The notes below the pieces were generated by a model, which was given only the letters and a program-made list of their open reading frames with translations, did no database searches and was not told the origin of the DNA. DNA of 5,995 nucleotides, taken from positions 1 through 5,995 of the forward strand of contig JAFCZU010000209.1 of assembly GCA_019314185.1 (NCBI GenBank), read 5' to 3'. The stretch comes from Deltaproteobacteria bacterium. Its GTDB lineage: Bacteria > Desulfobacterota > Desulfobacteria > Desulfobacterales > ETH-SRB1. This document shows, piece after piece, positions 1 to 5,968 of the stretch. Numbering within the stretch: position 1 is the stretch's first letter; every line of letters starts with the position of its first letter. Position numbers and translations under genes: made by a program.

Positions 1-101
1 CCGTTGATTCTACCTTGAGCGAAAATGACTATGAGGACCAACGGTTTCAATTCAATATTTCGATATCTAAGGAACTTGTCAAGCCGATCCGTCTGGATTA
101 G
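1..101 (+). CDS. 3' end of an unidentified gene, possibly an outer-membrane beta-barrel protein
   Basis: An open frame enters from the left edge and ends at TAG 99-101, giving 32 visible C-terminal residues. The stretch RFQFNISISK alternates hydrophobic and polar residues, as a membrane beta-strand would, and follows an acidic turn (SENDYED). The stop lies 2 nt before the deacetylase start, so the two genes are probably co-transcribed and translationally coupled. In XrtA loci the genes near the deacetylase often encode a PEP-CTERM-associated outer-membrane protein or a secretion ATPase. The strand-like tail fits the former better, but 32 residues cannot settle the family. The frame and stop are seen directly; the barrel assignment is inference. 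Confidence 0.6.
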   Translation, partial: VDSTLSENDYEDQRFQFNISISKELVKPIRLD

Positions 102-103
102 CC

Positions 104-1102
104 ATGAGCTATCACATTCTGTTGACTATCGACGTTGAAGACTGGTTTCAGGTGGAAAACTTCAAGCAGTACATCCCTTTTTCCTCATGGTCCTGCCGTG
201 AGTTAAGGGTCGAAGAAAACACGCACCGCCTCCTCGATCTTCTGGATTCAGTTAAATCAGCTGAAAGTTTAAAGGTGAAAGGTGAAAGCTCAAAGGTGAA
301 AGCTCAAAGCAATCAGCAGCCGGAAACCAGCCACCGGATTAAGGCTACGTTTTTTATTCTTGCCTGGATTGCCGAACGTTTCCCCGATCTGGTCCGCGAA
401 ATTCATTTCCGTGGCCACGAAGTCGCATCCCACGGCTACTTGCATAACCTCTGCAATCAACAGTCTCATGAGGAATTAAAAAAAGACTTGATTGACAGCA
501 AAAAACTGTTGGAAGACATAATCGGTGCGCCGGTTTACGGCTATCGTGCCCCCAGTTTTTCAATCAACAATGATATTCTGAAAACAATTGAAGACTGCGG
601 CTATTTTTATGATTCAAGCTACAATTCCTTTGCTGTGAACAAGCGATACGGTCACATAGATATCTCCCAAAATAGAAGGAAAGGTATAGCAATTCAAATT
701 TCCAAAACCGATCATGCAGCTTTCACGAAATCAACAATCAACAATCAACAATCAACAATTCTATATGAGCTTCCCATCAGTAACTTAAAATCAGGCAGCC
801 ACATATTACCCTGGGGCGGCGGCGGATACTTTCGTCTGATCCCTTTGCCTGTGTTCAAAATGGGTGTCCAATCGATTTTAGAAAGACAGGGGGTATATCT
901 ATTTTATTTGCATCCCTGGGAAGTGGATCCGGAACAACCCAGGGTCAATCACGCCTCAAAGTTTTTTAAGTTCAGGCACTACATCAATTTGGACAGGACT
1001 GCGTCTAAGTTGTTATCATTCATAGAAGCCTTTAAAGAATGCCGTTTCATTACATGTCGCGACTATCTTTGTTTGAAAGGTGAAAGCTCAAGCAACGAGT
1101 AA
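104..1102 (+). CDS. XrtA/PEP-CTERM-associated polysaccharide deacetylase (NodB fold plus DUF3473-type C-terminus)
   Basis: This is a predicted metal-dependent carbohydrate esterase of the NodB family that removes N-acetyl groups from an extracellular polysaccharide. The N-terminus TIDVEDW (residues 8-14) carries the metal/catalytic aspartates. ATFFILAWIAERFP (81-94), SHGYLH (109-114, metal-binding histidines), GYRAPSFSI (146-154) and LHPWEVDPEQPR (269-280) are the further signatures of the exosortase-associated subfamily. At 332 residues it is longer than I expect for this family (about 270-290). The excess maps to repeat-encoded inserts at about 54-70, 209-219 and 325-330. ATG 104 lies 2 nt after the previous stop, with only a weak GGAT upstream, and gives the expected family N-terminus. 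No signal peptide is visible, which suits a cytoplasmic or loosely associated enzyme. The family call is firm; the substrate is unknown. Confidence 0.93.
   Translation: MSYHILLTIDVEDWFQVENFKQYIPFSSWSCRELRVEENTHRLLDLLDSVKSAESLKVKGESSKVKAQSNQQPETSHRIKATFFILAWIAERFPDLVREIHFRGHEVASHGYLHNLCNQQSHEELKKDLIDSKKLLEDIIGAPVYGYRAPSFSINNDILKTIEDCGYFYDSSYNSFAVNKRYGHIDISQNRRKGIAIQISKTDHAAFTKSTINNQQSTILYELPISNLKSGSHILPWGGGGYFRLIPLPVFKMGVQSILERQGVYLFYLHPWEVDPEQPRVNHASKFFKFRHYINLDRTASKLLSFIEAFKECRFITCRDYLCLKGESSSNE
263..311 (+). repeat. Heptanucleotide tandem tract 1, inside the deacetylase gene
   Basis: There are seven 7-bp units in unbroken register: gaaagtt, taaaggt, gaaaggt, gaaagct, caaaggt, gaaagct, caaagca. 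The consensus is SAAAGST. It encodes most of residues 54-70 (SLKVKGESSKVKAQSN), between the first helix (NTHRLLDLLDS) and the conserved strand ATFFILAW, a place where the family normally has only a short loop. Out-of-frame unit junctions read TGA at 276, 283 and 297. The two in-frame junctions read TTA (269) and TCA (290). Confidence 0.93.
729..759 (+). repeat. Heptanucleotide tandem tract 2 (AATCAAC unit), inside the deacetylase gene
   Basis: There are 4.4 perfect copies of AATCAAC. The tract encodes STINNQQSTI (residues 210-219), just before the conserved strand YELPIS of the C-terminal domain. The unit is stop-free in all three forward frames and would contain TGA if inverted. Its sequence differs from the AAAGCTC-type tracts, but the period is the same. 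Confidence 0.95.
1075..1099 (+). repeat. Heptanucleotide tract 3, forming the 3' end of the deacetylase gene
   Basis: The units gaaaggt and gaaagct are followed by a one-base-short caa-gca and the tail acgag. It encodes the last residues (KGESSSNE) and runs to the TAA at 1100-1102. The block AAAGCTCAA(A)GCAACGAG is nearly identical to 1268-1292 in the next gene. It also supplies the only purine-rich sequence (GAG, 1097-1099) ahead of the ATG at 1107. Confidence 0.82.
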
Positions 1103-1106
1103 CTCC

Positions 1107-2162
1107 ATGATCACCATCAAACTATGCACCCGTGCCGGCCAACCTGCCTGGGACCAATATGTCGAAAATCATTACCAGGGAACAATTTTTCATTTAACCA
1201 AGTGGAAAAATGTAATCGAAAAAACCTTTGGCCACAAAGCATATTATCTAATAGCTGTAAAAAGCTCAAAGCTCAAAGCTCAAAGCAACGAGCTGAACAT
1301 TGTTGGTATTTTGCCCATTTTCGAGCTGAAAAGCCTTGTTTTCGGGCACTATCTTGTCTCAGTCCCCTTTGCGGAACTTGGGGGACCCCTTGCCGACAAT
1401 GAAACGATAAAACAGCAATTAGTTGACAAGGCGATCAAACTTACTCGGGAACAACACTGCGATTATCTTGAATTGAAAAACAGACAAGGCATTTCAAATC
1501 TTACTACAAAGTCGCTCTACTATAATTTCAAGAAAGAGATTTTCACGGACATTGACCAGAACTTGAAGGTTATCCCGCGCAAGGCAAGACGAATGATACG
1601 CCAGGGGATAAAATTCGGGCTTTCTTCGGAATTCGGCAGACATCTTTTACATGAATTTTACGAAATCCTTGCAAAAAGTTATCACCAACTCGGAACTCCT
1701 GTCTTTTCAAAGAGATTCTTTAGAACGTTTTTAGAGGAATTTGGCACGGACTCTCAAATCCTTGTCGTTTACGATAAAAAAGAAACGCCTGTTGCCGGAG
1801 TTTTGAGTTTTTTTTACAAAGATCGGGTGCTGCCTTTTTACGCAGGCTCGCTATTCGAATATAGAAAACTTGCTCCAAACGATTTTATGTACTGGGAATT
1901 AATGAAATACGCATGTGAAAGAGGATTTAAGGTGTTCGACTTTGGAAGAAGCAAGATAGATACAGGCTCGTATCATTTTAAAAGACATTGGGGGTTCAAG
2001 GCGGTGCCTTTGGCGTATCAATATTATCTGAACCGGGTCGACGAACTCCCCAATCTGAGTCCGGCCAACCCAAAGTACAAGAAAAAAATCGAACTATGGA
2101 AAAAACTGCCTTTTACGGGCACAAAGCTGTTGGGACCTCTTATTGCTCGGTATCTGGCATGA
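1107..2162 (+). CDS. FemAB-like protein of the XrtA/PEP-CTERM system (GNAT-fold acyltransferase)
   Basis: This belongs to the FemAB-related, GNAT-fold family found with exosortase A, presumed to transfer an aminoacyl or acyl group to an envelope or polysaccharide acceptor. Family hallmarks are FHLTKWKNVIEKTFGHKAYYL (28-48), VPFAELGGPLADN (86-98), IPRKARRMIRQGIKFGL (156-172), and DFGRSKIDTGSYHFKRHWGF (278-297) near the C-terminus. The start is ATG 1107 (351 residues, MITIKL...). An upstream GTG at 1080 lies inside a repeat and would only prepend repeat-encoded residues. The ATG follows the deacetylase stop by 4 nt and the Shine-Dalgarno is weak, so coupling is likely. Residues 52-61 (KSSKLKAQSN) are a repeat-encoded insert in the hairpin between strands YYLIAV and IVGILPIF. 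The chemical reaction of this subfamily is not established as far as I know. Confidence 0.92.
   Translation: MITIKLCTRAGQPAWDQYVENHYQGTIFHLTKWKNVIEKTFGHKAYYLIAVKSSKLKAQSNELNIVGILPIFELKSLVFGHYLVSVPFAELGGPLADNETIKQQLVDKAIKLTREQHCDYLELKNRQGISNLTTKSLYYNFKKEIFTDIDQNLKVIPRKARRMIRQGIKFGLSSEFGRHLLHEFYEILAKSYHQLGTPVFSKRFFRTFLEEFGTDSQILVVYDKKETPVAGVLSFFYKDRVLPFYAGSLFEYRKLAPNDFMYWELMKYACERGFKVFDFGRSKIDTGSYHFKRHWGFKAVPLAYQYYLNRVDELPNLSPANPKYKKKIELWKKLPFTGTKLLGPLIARYLA
1260..1287 (+). repeat. Heptanucleotide tandem tract 4, inside the FemAB-like gene
   Basis: Four units of (A/C)AAAGCT, the last ending in GCA, are followed by the tail acgag. In frame it encodes KSSKLKAQSN, residues 52-61, in a surface hairpin of the protein. 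The orientation is the stop-free one. The tail is shared with tract 3 (GCAACGAG at 1092-1099 and 1285-1292) and in part with tract 1 (CAAAGCAA). Confidence 0.93.
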
Positions 2163-2167
2163 AAACC

Positions 2168-2172
2168 GGTGA
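2168..2172 (+). promoter_or_regulatory. Ribosome binding site deciding the start of the first glycosyltransferase
   Basis: GGTGA lies 4 nt before ATG 2177 and matches the 3' part of the Shine-Dalgarno consensus AAGGAGGTGA. The alternative ATG at 2159 overlaps the FemAB stop as ATGA but has no comparable site. Confidence 0.6.
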
Positions 2173-2176
2173 CATC

Positions 2177-3436
2177 ATGAAAATCCTATATCTTGCTCAT
2201 CGAATCCCATATCCTCCGAACAAAGGGGACAAGATACGCTCGTTCAATGAGATCCGTTACCTCTCCGCCCGGCACGAAATCCACCTCGCGTGTTTAAGCG
2301 ACAACAAAAAAGATCTTGATTACCAAAAAGATCTCTATAAATATTGTAAGACAGTCAAGGTAGTATCTATCGACCAGCGCGTATCAAAGCTGAAGGCTGC
2401 AGCCTGTCTATTCACGCGTATGCCGCTGTCAATACCTTACTTTTATTCCCGGAAACTGCAACGGCACATTGATACCCTGCTGGCTGCCCGGCGTTTTGAC
2501 GTAATATTCTGTTTCTCTTCTCCCATGGCCGAATATATCTTGAACCGGTCAACTAATGACCTGATCAACCATTCCACCAAAACAATAATGGATTTTTGTG
2601 ATGTGGATTCAGAAAAGTGGCTTCAATATTCTCAACAATCTGAATTTCCACTTAATCTGATTTATCGAACTGAAAACAGAAGACTGCTTAAATTTGAAAA
2701 AAAGATTAACAAATCTTTTGACAACTCTGTGTTTGTTTCTCAACAAGAGGCCGATCTTTTTTACAGATTGTTTCCTGAAGCAAAAAATATCTCGGTCATT
2801 GGAAACGGTGTGGATCACGAATACTTCTCACCTGAATCCCGAACCCTGAACCCCGAACTCAGGCAACTCAACAAAGCTCAAAGCTCAAAGCTCAAAACCC
2901 CGTGTTCAGCAACCAGCCCCATCTTATTGTTTACCGGCGCCATGAATTATTGGGCCAACGTGGACGGCGTGTTATGGTTCTGTGAAAAAATTCTCCCGAT
3001 TATAAAGGCTGGATACCCCGAAGTACAATTTTATATTGCAGGGTCTGATCCTAAGGCAGAAATTCAAGAATTAGAACGTAATAAAGGCATTAAAGTGACC
3101 GGCTTTGTTGAGGATATAAGGCCGTGTTATAAAGCCGCAGACATTTGTGTGATACCGCTTCGACTCGCCAGGGGAATACAGAACAAAGTGCTTGAAGCCA
3201 TGTCAATGGGAAAAGCAGTGGTAACAACCTCTAACGCTGTTCAGAGTATCATGGCCACACCCGGAGTGCACCTGCTTGTTGAAGATGATGTTAATAAATT
3301 TGCTGAAGCTGTTTCCACGTTGTTGGGAAATCATTCTCTAAGAAATTATTTGGGGGAAAACGCGCGACAATTTGTTAAGTCAAATTATAACTGGCAAAAA
3401 AATATGAAGAAACTTGAAAACCTCCTGCCATGTTAG
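2177..3436 (+). CDS. XrtA/PEP-CTERM-associated sugar transferase, GT-B fold (TIGR03087-like)
   Basis: This is a cytoplasmic nucleotide-sugar glycosyltransferase for exopolysaccharide assembly. The N-terminus MKILYLAHRIPYPPNKGDKI is diagnostic of the exosortase-associated family. Other landmarks are MDFCDVDSEKW (138-148), VIGNGVDHEYFSP (207-219), LFTGAMNYWANVDGVLWF (251-268), VTGFVEDIRPCYKAADICV (307-325) and the donor-site region RGIQNKVLEAMSMGKAVV (332-349). I chose ATG 2177 (419 residues) for the family N-terminus and its GGTGA site. ATG 2159 would add MKTGDI. Residues 219-242 come from a 70-bp repeat tract placed exactly at the link between the N- and C-terminal Rossmann domains. Residues 122-136 may be an older insert. 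The donor and acceptor sugars cannot be read from the sequence. Confidence 0.93.
   Translation: MKILYLAHRIPYPPNKGDKIRSFNEIRYLSARHEIHLACLSDNKKDLDYQKDLYKYCKTVKVVSIDQRVSKLKAAACLFTRMPLSIPYFYSRKLQRHIDTLLAARRFDVIFCFSSPMAEYILNRSTNDLINHSTKTIMDFCDVDSEKWLQYSQQSEFPLNLIYRTENRRLLKFEKKINKSFDNSVFVSQQEADLFYRLFPEAKNISVIGNGVDHEYFSPESRTLNPELRQLNKAQSSKLKTPCSATSPILLFTGAMNYWANVDGVLWFCEKILPIIKAGYPEVQFYIAGSDPKAEIQELERNKGIKVTGFVEDIRPCYKAADICVIPLRLARGIQNKVLEAMSMGKAVVTTSNAVQSIMATPGVHLLVEDDVNKFAEAVSTLLGNHSLRNYLGENARQFVKSNYNWQKNMKKLENLLPC
2831..2900 (+). repeat. Heptanucleotide tandem tract 5, mosaic, in the glycosyltransferase interdomain linker
   Basis: Ten 7-bp units sit in one register: cctgaat, cccgaac, cctgaac, cccgaac, tcaggca, actcaac, then aaagctc three times, then aaaaccc. 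Two unit families (CCYGAAC and AAAGCTC) are joined without loss of phase through two intermediate units. It encodes residues 219-242. TGA occurs out of frame at 2833 and 2847, while the in-frame equivalent at 2840 reads CGA. Confidence 0.9.
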
Positions 3437-3511
3437 ATGTTTCTGTCTTTGCGGCCTTTACGATGAAAAATTTTATTCTGATTATATTGTAAGCTGTCTA
3501 AAAAATATTTT

Positions 3512-4732
3512 ATGAAAATTCTCCACATTCTCGATCATAGCCTGCCGCTCCACAGCGGTTATACTTTTCGGAGTCAGAACATCTTTCAGTCTCAGCGCAA
3601 TAGAGGCTGGGAACCGGTAATTGTTACGTCCTCTAAACACGAGGAAAGCTGGAAAGGTTCCTTGAAAAGAGAGGAGGAAATCGGTGGATTTCAGTTTTAT
3701 CGGACTGGAGCTGTGTCGCACAATAGTATCCCCTTTGAAGCAGAACTTCGTCTCATGACTGCTCTTGGTAAACGTATCCAAGAGGTAGTCAAAATTGAAA
3801 AGCCGGACATTTTACACGCCCACTCGCCTGTGTTAAACGCTGTTCCTGCTCTATGGGTGGGACGTAAATTTGGAATCCCCGTTGTCTATGAAATCCGTGC
3901 TTTCTGGGAAGATGCGGCCGTCGATCATTGCACGTATGCCGAGGATTCCTGGAAATATAAATTGACGAGATTTACCGAGACTTGGGTTTGTAAAAGAGCT
4001 GATCAGGTTGTAGTTATCTGCAATGGTCTAAAAAACGATCTTGTAAAAAGAGGAATTTCTTCGAGGAAGATTACACCTGTTTTTAATGGCATAAATCCAG
4101 ACGATTTTAGATCTTGTGAGTTCGATAGAGACTACCAGGAAGAGTGGAAGCTTGAAGGAAAAAAGGTTATCGGCTTTATCGGCTCCTTTTATCGCTACGA
4201 GGGATTGGATCTCCTCGTTGAAGTCTTCGCGCGACTGGCGGCGATTAGATCCGACACAGTTCTTTTGCTGGTGGGTGGAGGCGAGATGGAAAACGAACTG
4301 AAGGCGCAAATAAGACGACTTCATCTTGAGGACAGGGTTGTCATGCCTGGCCGTATTCCACACGATCGCATCCCCGGAGTATATGCTCTCGTTGATATCC
4401 TGGCTTACCCCAGATATTCAATGCGTCTTACGGATCTGGTGACACCGCTAAAACCTCTTGAAGCAATGGCTATGGGCAAAGCTCTGGTAGCGAGCGATGT
4501 GGGCGGGCATAAGGAACTTATCCGTCACAATAAAACCGGTTTTCTTTTCCCTGCCGGCAATGTTTCAGCTTTATGTGAATTACTTGAACGTCTTCTTGTA
4601 AACCATACGCTGCGAGAACGAATTCAAGAGCAGGGAGCTATCTGGGTACGCCACGAGCATACATGGGAAAAGACCACTGAAGTTTATCAAGAAATTTATT
4701 CTAAAGTTCTACCTTTGAGCCATGAACTTTGA
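3512..4732 (+). CDS. Exosortase A-associated glycosyltransferase, GT4-like, GT-B fold (TIGR04063-like)
   Basis: This is a second cytoplasmic glycosyltransferase for the same polysaccharide. The start MKILHILDHSLPLHSGYTFR is the signature of the Daro_2409-type family. Also seen are HAHSPVLNAVPALWVGRKFG (102-121), VYEIRAFWEDAAVD (125-138), VFNGINPDDF (190-199), GFIGSFYRYEGLDLL (221-235), LLLVGGGEMENEL (251-263) and the donor-site region TPLKPLEAMAMGKALVASDVGG (311-332) with the conserved Glu 317. The length of 406 fits the family. ATG 3512 gives the family N-terminus, but no Shine-Dalgarno is visible in the A/T-rich sequence before it. It follows the previous gene after 75 nt. The last six or seven residues (LPLSHEL) and the TGA are supplied by the repeat tract starting at 4711. 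The family call is firm; the sugar is unknown. Confidence 0.94.
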   Translation: MKILHILDHSLPLHSGYTFRSQNIFQSQRNRGWEPVIVTSSKHEESWKGSLKREEEIGGFQFYRTGAVSHNSIPFEAELRLMTALGKRIQEVVKIEKPDILHAHSPVLNAVPALWVGRKFGIPVVYEIRAFWEDAAVDHCTYAEDSWKYKLTRFTETWVCKRADQVVVICNGLKNDLVKRGISSRKITPVFNGINPDDFRSCEFDRDYQEEWKLEGKKVIGFIGSFYRYEGLDLLVEVFARLAAIRSDTVLLLVGGGEMENELKAQIRRLHLEDRVVMPGRIPHDRIPGVYALVDILAYPRYSMRLTDLVTPLKPLEAMAMGKALVASDVGGHKELIRHNKTGFLFPAGNVSALCELLERLLVNHTLRERIQEQGAIWVRHEHTWEKTTEVYQEIYSKVLPLSHEL

Positions 4733-4787
4733 GCTTTGAACTTTCACCTTTGAGCTTTCACCTTTCACCTTTCACCTTTCACCTTTT
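4711..4787 (-). repeat. Heptanucleotide tandem tract 6, inverted, between the glycosyltransferase and the permease
   Basis: Eleven 7-bp units sit in one register, read on the + strand as ANCTTTS: acctttg, agccatg, aactttg, agctttg, aactttc, acctttg, agctttc, acctttc three times, acctttt. The reverse complement is the SAAAGNT family of tracts 1, 3 and 4. In this orientation CTTTGA contributes stops, and TGA 4730-4732 ends the glycosyltransferase gene. The tract fills 55 of the 73 nt before the permease start. Confidence 0.94.
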
Positions 4788-4805
4788 CAGCATCAGGTTA
4801 ATTAA

Positions 4806-5624
4806 ATGATTCAGGTTATCAACAATATCATATCGTTTCGCGAGTTGCTTGCCGTACTCGCCTGGAAAAACATCGTGGTTCGTTACAAGCAGGCATATCT
4901 CGGCCTTGCCTGGACTATGCTGAAGCCGTTAATGCTCATGATGATCTTCACGCTTGTCAAGAGTTTCGTGGGCATCGACAGCGGCGACATTCCTTACCCG
5001 ATCTTGACCTTTGCTGCGCTTATGCCGTGGGTCTTTTTTCAGGAAGCGACCGCAGAGAGCATCAACAGCGTGGTATCGAACGCCATGCTGATTCGCAAGA
5101 TATATTTCCCTCGTGAGATACTTCCTCTCACCGCCGTGCTCACCAAGCTGGTGGAACTGTGTATCAACTTCCTCATTCTTGCAGGGTTAATGATTTACTA
5201 TCAGATGGCGCCAACAATATATGTGCTGTGGGTGCCCTTTATCATTCTTTATACAATAGTTGTTTCACTTTGCATCAGCCTTGTCGGGGCGGCAATGAAC
5301 GTTTATTATCGTGACGTAACCACGGCTTTGCCGGTAGCGCTCTCCCTGCTCATGTATGCGTCACCGGTCATATATCCGCTTTCGCTGGTTGAAAAGACAC
5401 TGCTGATCGATCAAGCGGCGGGTGAATGGTCGAATATCCTTTATACAATATATACCCTGAACCCTCTTGCCGGCATTATCGACGCTTTTCAGCGGGCGCT
5501 GCTTCAAGGGCGGTCCCCGGATTTTTTCACGCTCTGGCCGGGCATGGCGCTCACAGCGATATTCCTGCCGATAAGCTACCTTATATTCAAACGAGCAGAA
5601 GCATATTTTGCTGATGTTATCTAA
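4806..5624 (+). CDS. wzm: ABC-2 type polysaccharide/polyol phosphate export permease (Wzm/TagG type)
   Basis: This is the inner-membrane permease of an ABC exporter for lipid-linked O-antigen, capsule or teichoic-type polymers. At 272 residues it has the usual length. The cytoplasmic entry motif VRYKQAYLGLAWTMLKPL (25-42) is the family signature. It is followed by about six hydrophobic segments near 36-53, 65-80, 108-130, 140-165, 174-192 and 244-261. LIRKIYFPREILPL (95-108), YYRDV (167-171), YASPVIYP (184-191) and LNPLAGIIDAF (218-228) are conserved elements. The loop 195-209 before LYTIYTLNP looks longer than usual. ATG 4806 follows AGG at 4795-4797 by 8 nt. It needs a Wzt-type ATPase, which may be the gene starting at 5975. 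Codon use looks somewhat richer in G/C than in the two upstream glycosyltransferases, judged by eye. Confidence 0.94.
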   Translation: MIQVINNIISFRELLAVLAWKNIVVRYKQAYLGLAWTMLKPLMLMMIFTLVKSFVGIDSGDIPYPILTFAALMPWVFFQEATAESINSVVSNAMLIRKIYFPREILPLTAVLTKLVELCINFLILAGLMIYYQMAPTIYVLWVPFIILYTIVVSLCISLVGAAMNVYYRDVTTALPVALSLLMYASPVIYPLSLVEKTLLIDQAAGEWSNILYTIYTLNPLAGIIDAFQRALLQGRSPDFFTLWPGMALTAIFLPISYLIFKRAEAYFADVI

Positions 5625-5641
5625 CGCAGGGGGAATTTAAA

Positions 5642-5671
5642 CTACGGAGGACACGAAGAAGCATGAAGGTT
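5642..5671 (+). repeat. Short 10-bp-period repeat (CACGAAG type)
   Basis: Three degenerate 10-mers are seen: ctacggagga, cacgaagaag, catgaaggtt. The CAYGAA core and the period match the units in the inverted repeat farther right in the same gap. It is short and degenerate, so the call is moderate. Confidence 0.55.
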
Positions 5672-5833
5672 GGAAGCGGAACTTTCTTTAACAGTATTTA
5701 CAGAGTTAAGAACAGACCAGACAATTATGTTGCTAAAAAAGGCGAGTAAGGCATGCTTTGACTTTTGATGACCATTTTCGACAAGCAGGTCTCGTTTAAC
5801 AGGGATGCGACCCCGTTGTTTTCCCAAATAATT

Positions 5834-5943
5834 AGCCACGAATGACATGAATGGGCACGAATAAAGAAAAAATACTTTATAAAGATTTGTTCAATAGAAT
5901 TAAATTCTCTCTTATTCGTGCGAATTGGTGTTCATTCGTGGCT
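5834..5943. repeat. Long imperfect inverted repeat with CACGAAT-type units
   Basis: The left arm 5834-5864 and right arm 5912-5943 are reverse complements over a 12-bp outer block (AGCCACGAATGA with TCATTCGTGGCT) and a 10-bp inner block (GCACGAATAA with TTATTCGTGC). A mismatched middle of about 10 nt separates the two blocks. Each arm is made of CAYGAAT-like units spaced 9-10 bp apart. The 47-nt A/T-rich loop contains CTTTATAAAG (5875-5884) and AGAATTAAATTCT (5896-5908), both self-complementary. The arrangement resembles a small dispersed palindromic element or a transcript hairpin. No U-run follows it, so it is not a classic terminator. Confidence 0.85.
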
Positions 5944-5962
5944 GAAATAGATAATTCAGCAT

Positions 5963-5968
5963 AAGGAG
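5963..5968 (+). promoter_or_regulatory. Strong ribosome binding site
   Basis: AAGGAG lies 6 nt before ATG 5975. It is the strongest Shine-Dalgarno in the window and supports a real gene start at the right edge. Confidence 0.8.

Noticed and set aside
1080..1106. GTG start giving a nine-residue longer FemAB-like protein
   Set aside because: The GTG is created by the repeat unit GAAAGGTG, the extension is repeat-encoded, and the family N-terminus begins at ATG 1107.
1988..2176. Longer N-terminal extension of the first glycosyltransferase
   Set aside because: It overlaps the conserved 3' end of the FemAB-like gene in another frame and has no family similarity. The known family N-terminus starts at 2177.
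3457..3488. Possible promoter (TTTACG and TATATT) before the second glycosyltransferase
   Set aside because: The spacing of 20 nt is too long and the -35 match is poor, so internal initiation is not supported.
3463..3492. Nine-codon open frame (MKNFILIIL) in the gap before the second glycosyltransferase
   Set aside because: It has no ribosome binding site and is an A/T-rich chance frame. Nothing supports a leader peptide.
263..4787. CRISPR array or phase-variable promoter reading of the repeats
   Set aside because: The units are 7 bp, contiguous and without spacers, and most lie inside translated conserved genes.
5642..5848. Minus-strand open frame of 68 codons in the last gap
   Set aside because: Both ends of the frame lie on short repeat sequence, it opposes the operon, and the product resembles no family I know. 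It is best explained as open by chance.
5834..5943. Rho-independent terminator
   Set aside because: The loop is 47 nt, the stem is interrupted, and no T-run follows the right arm.
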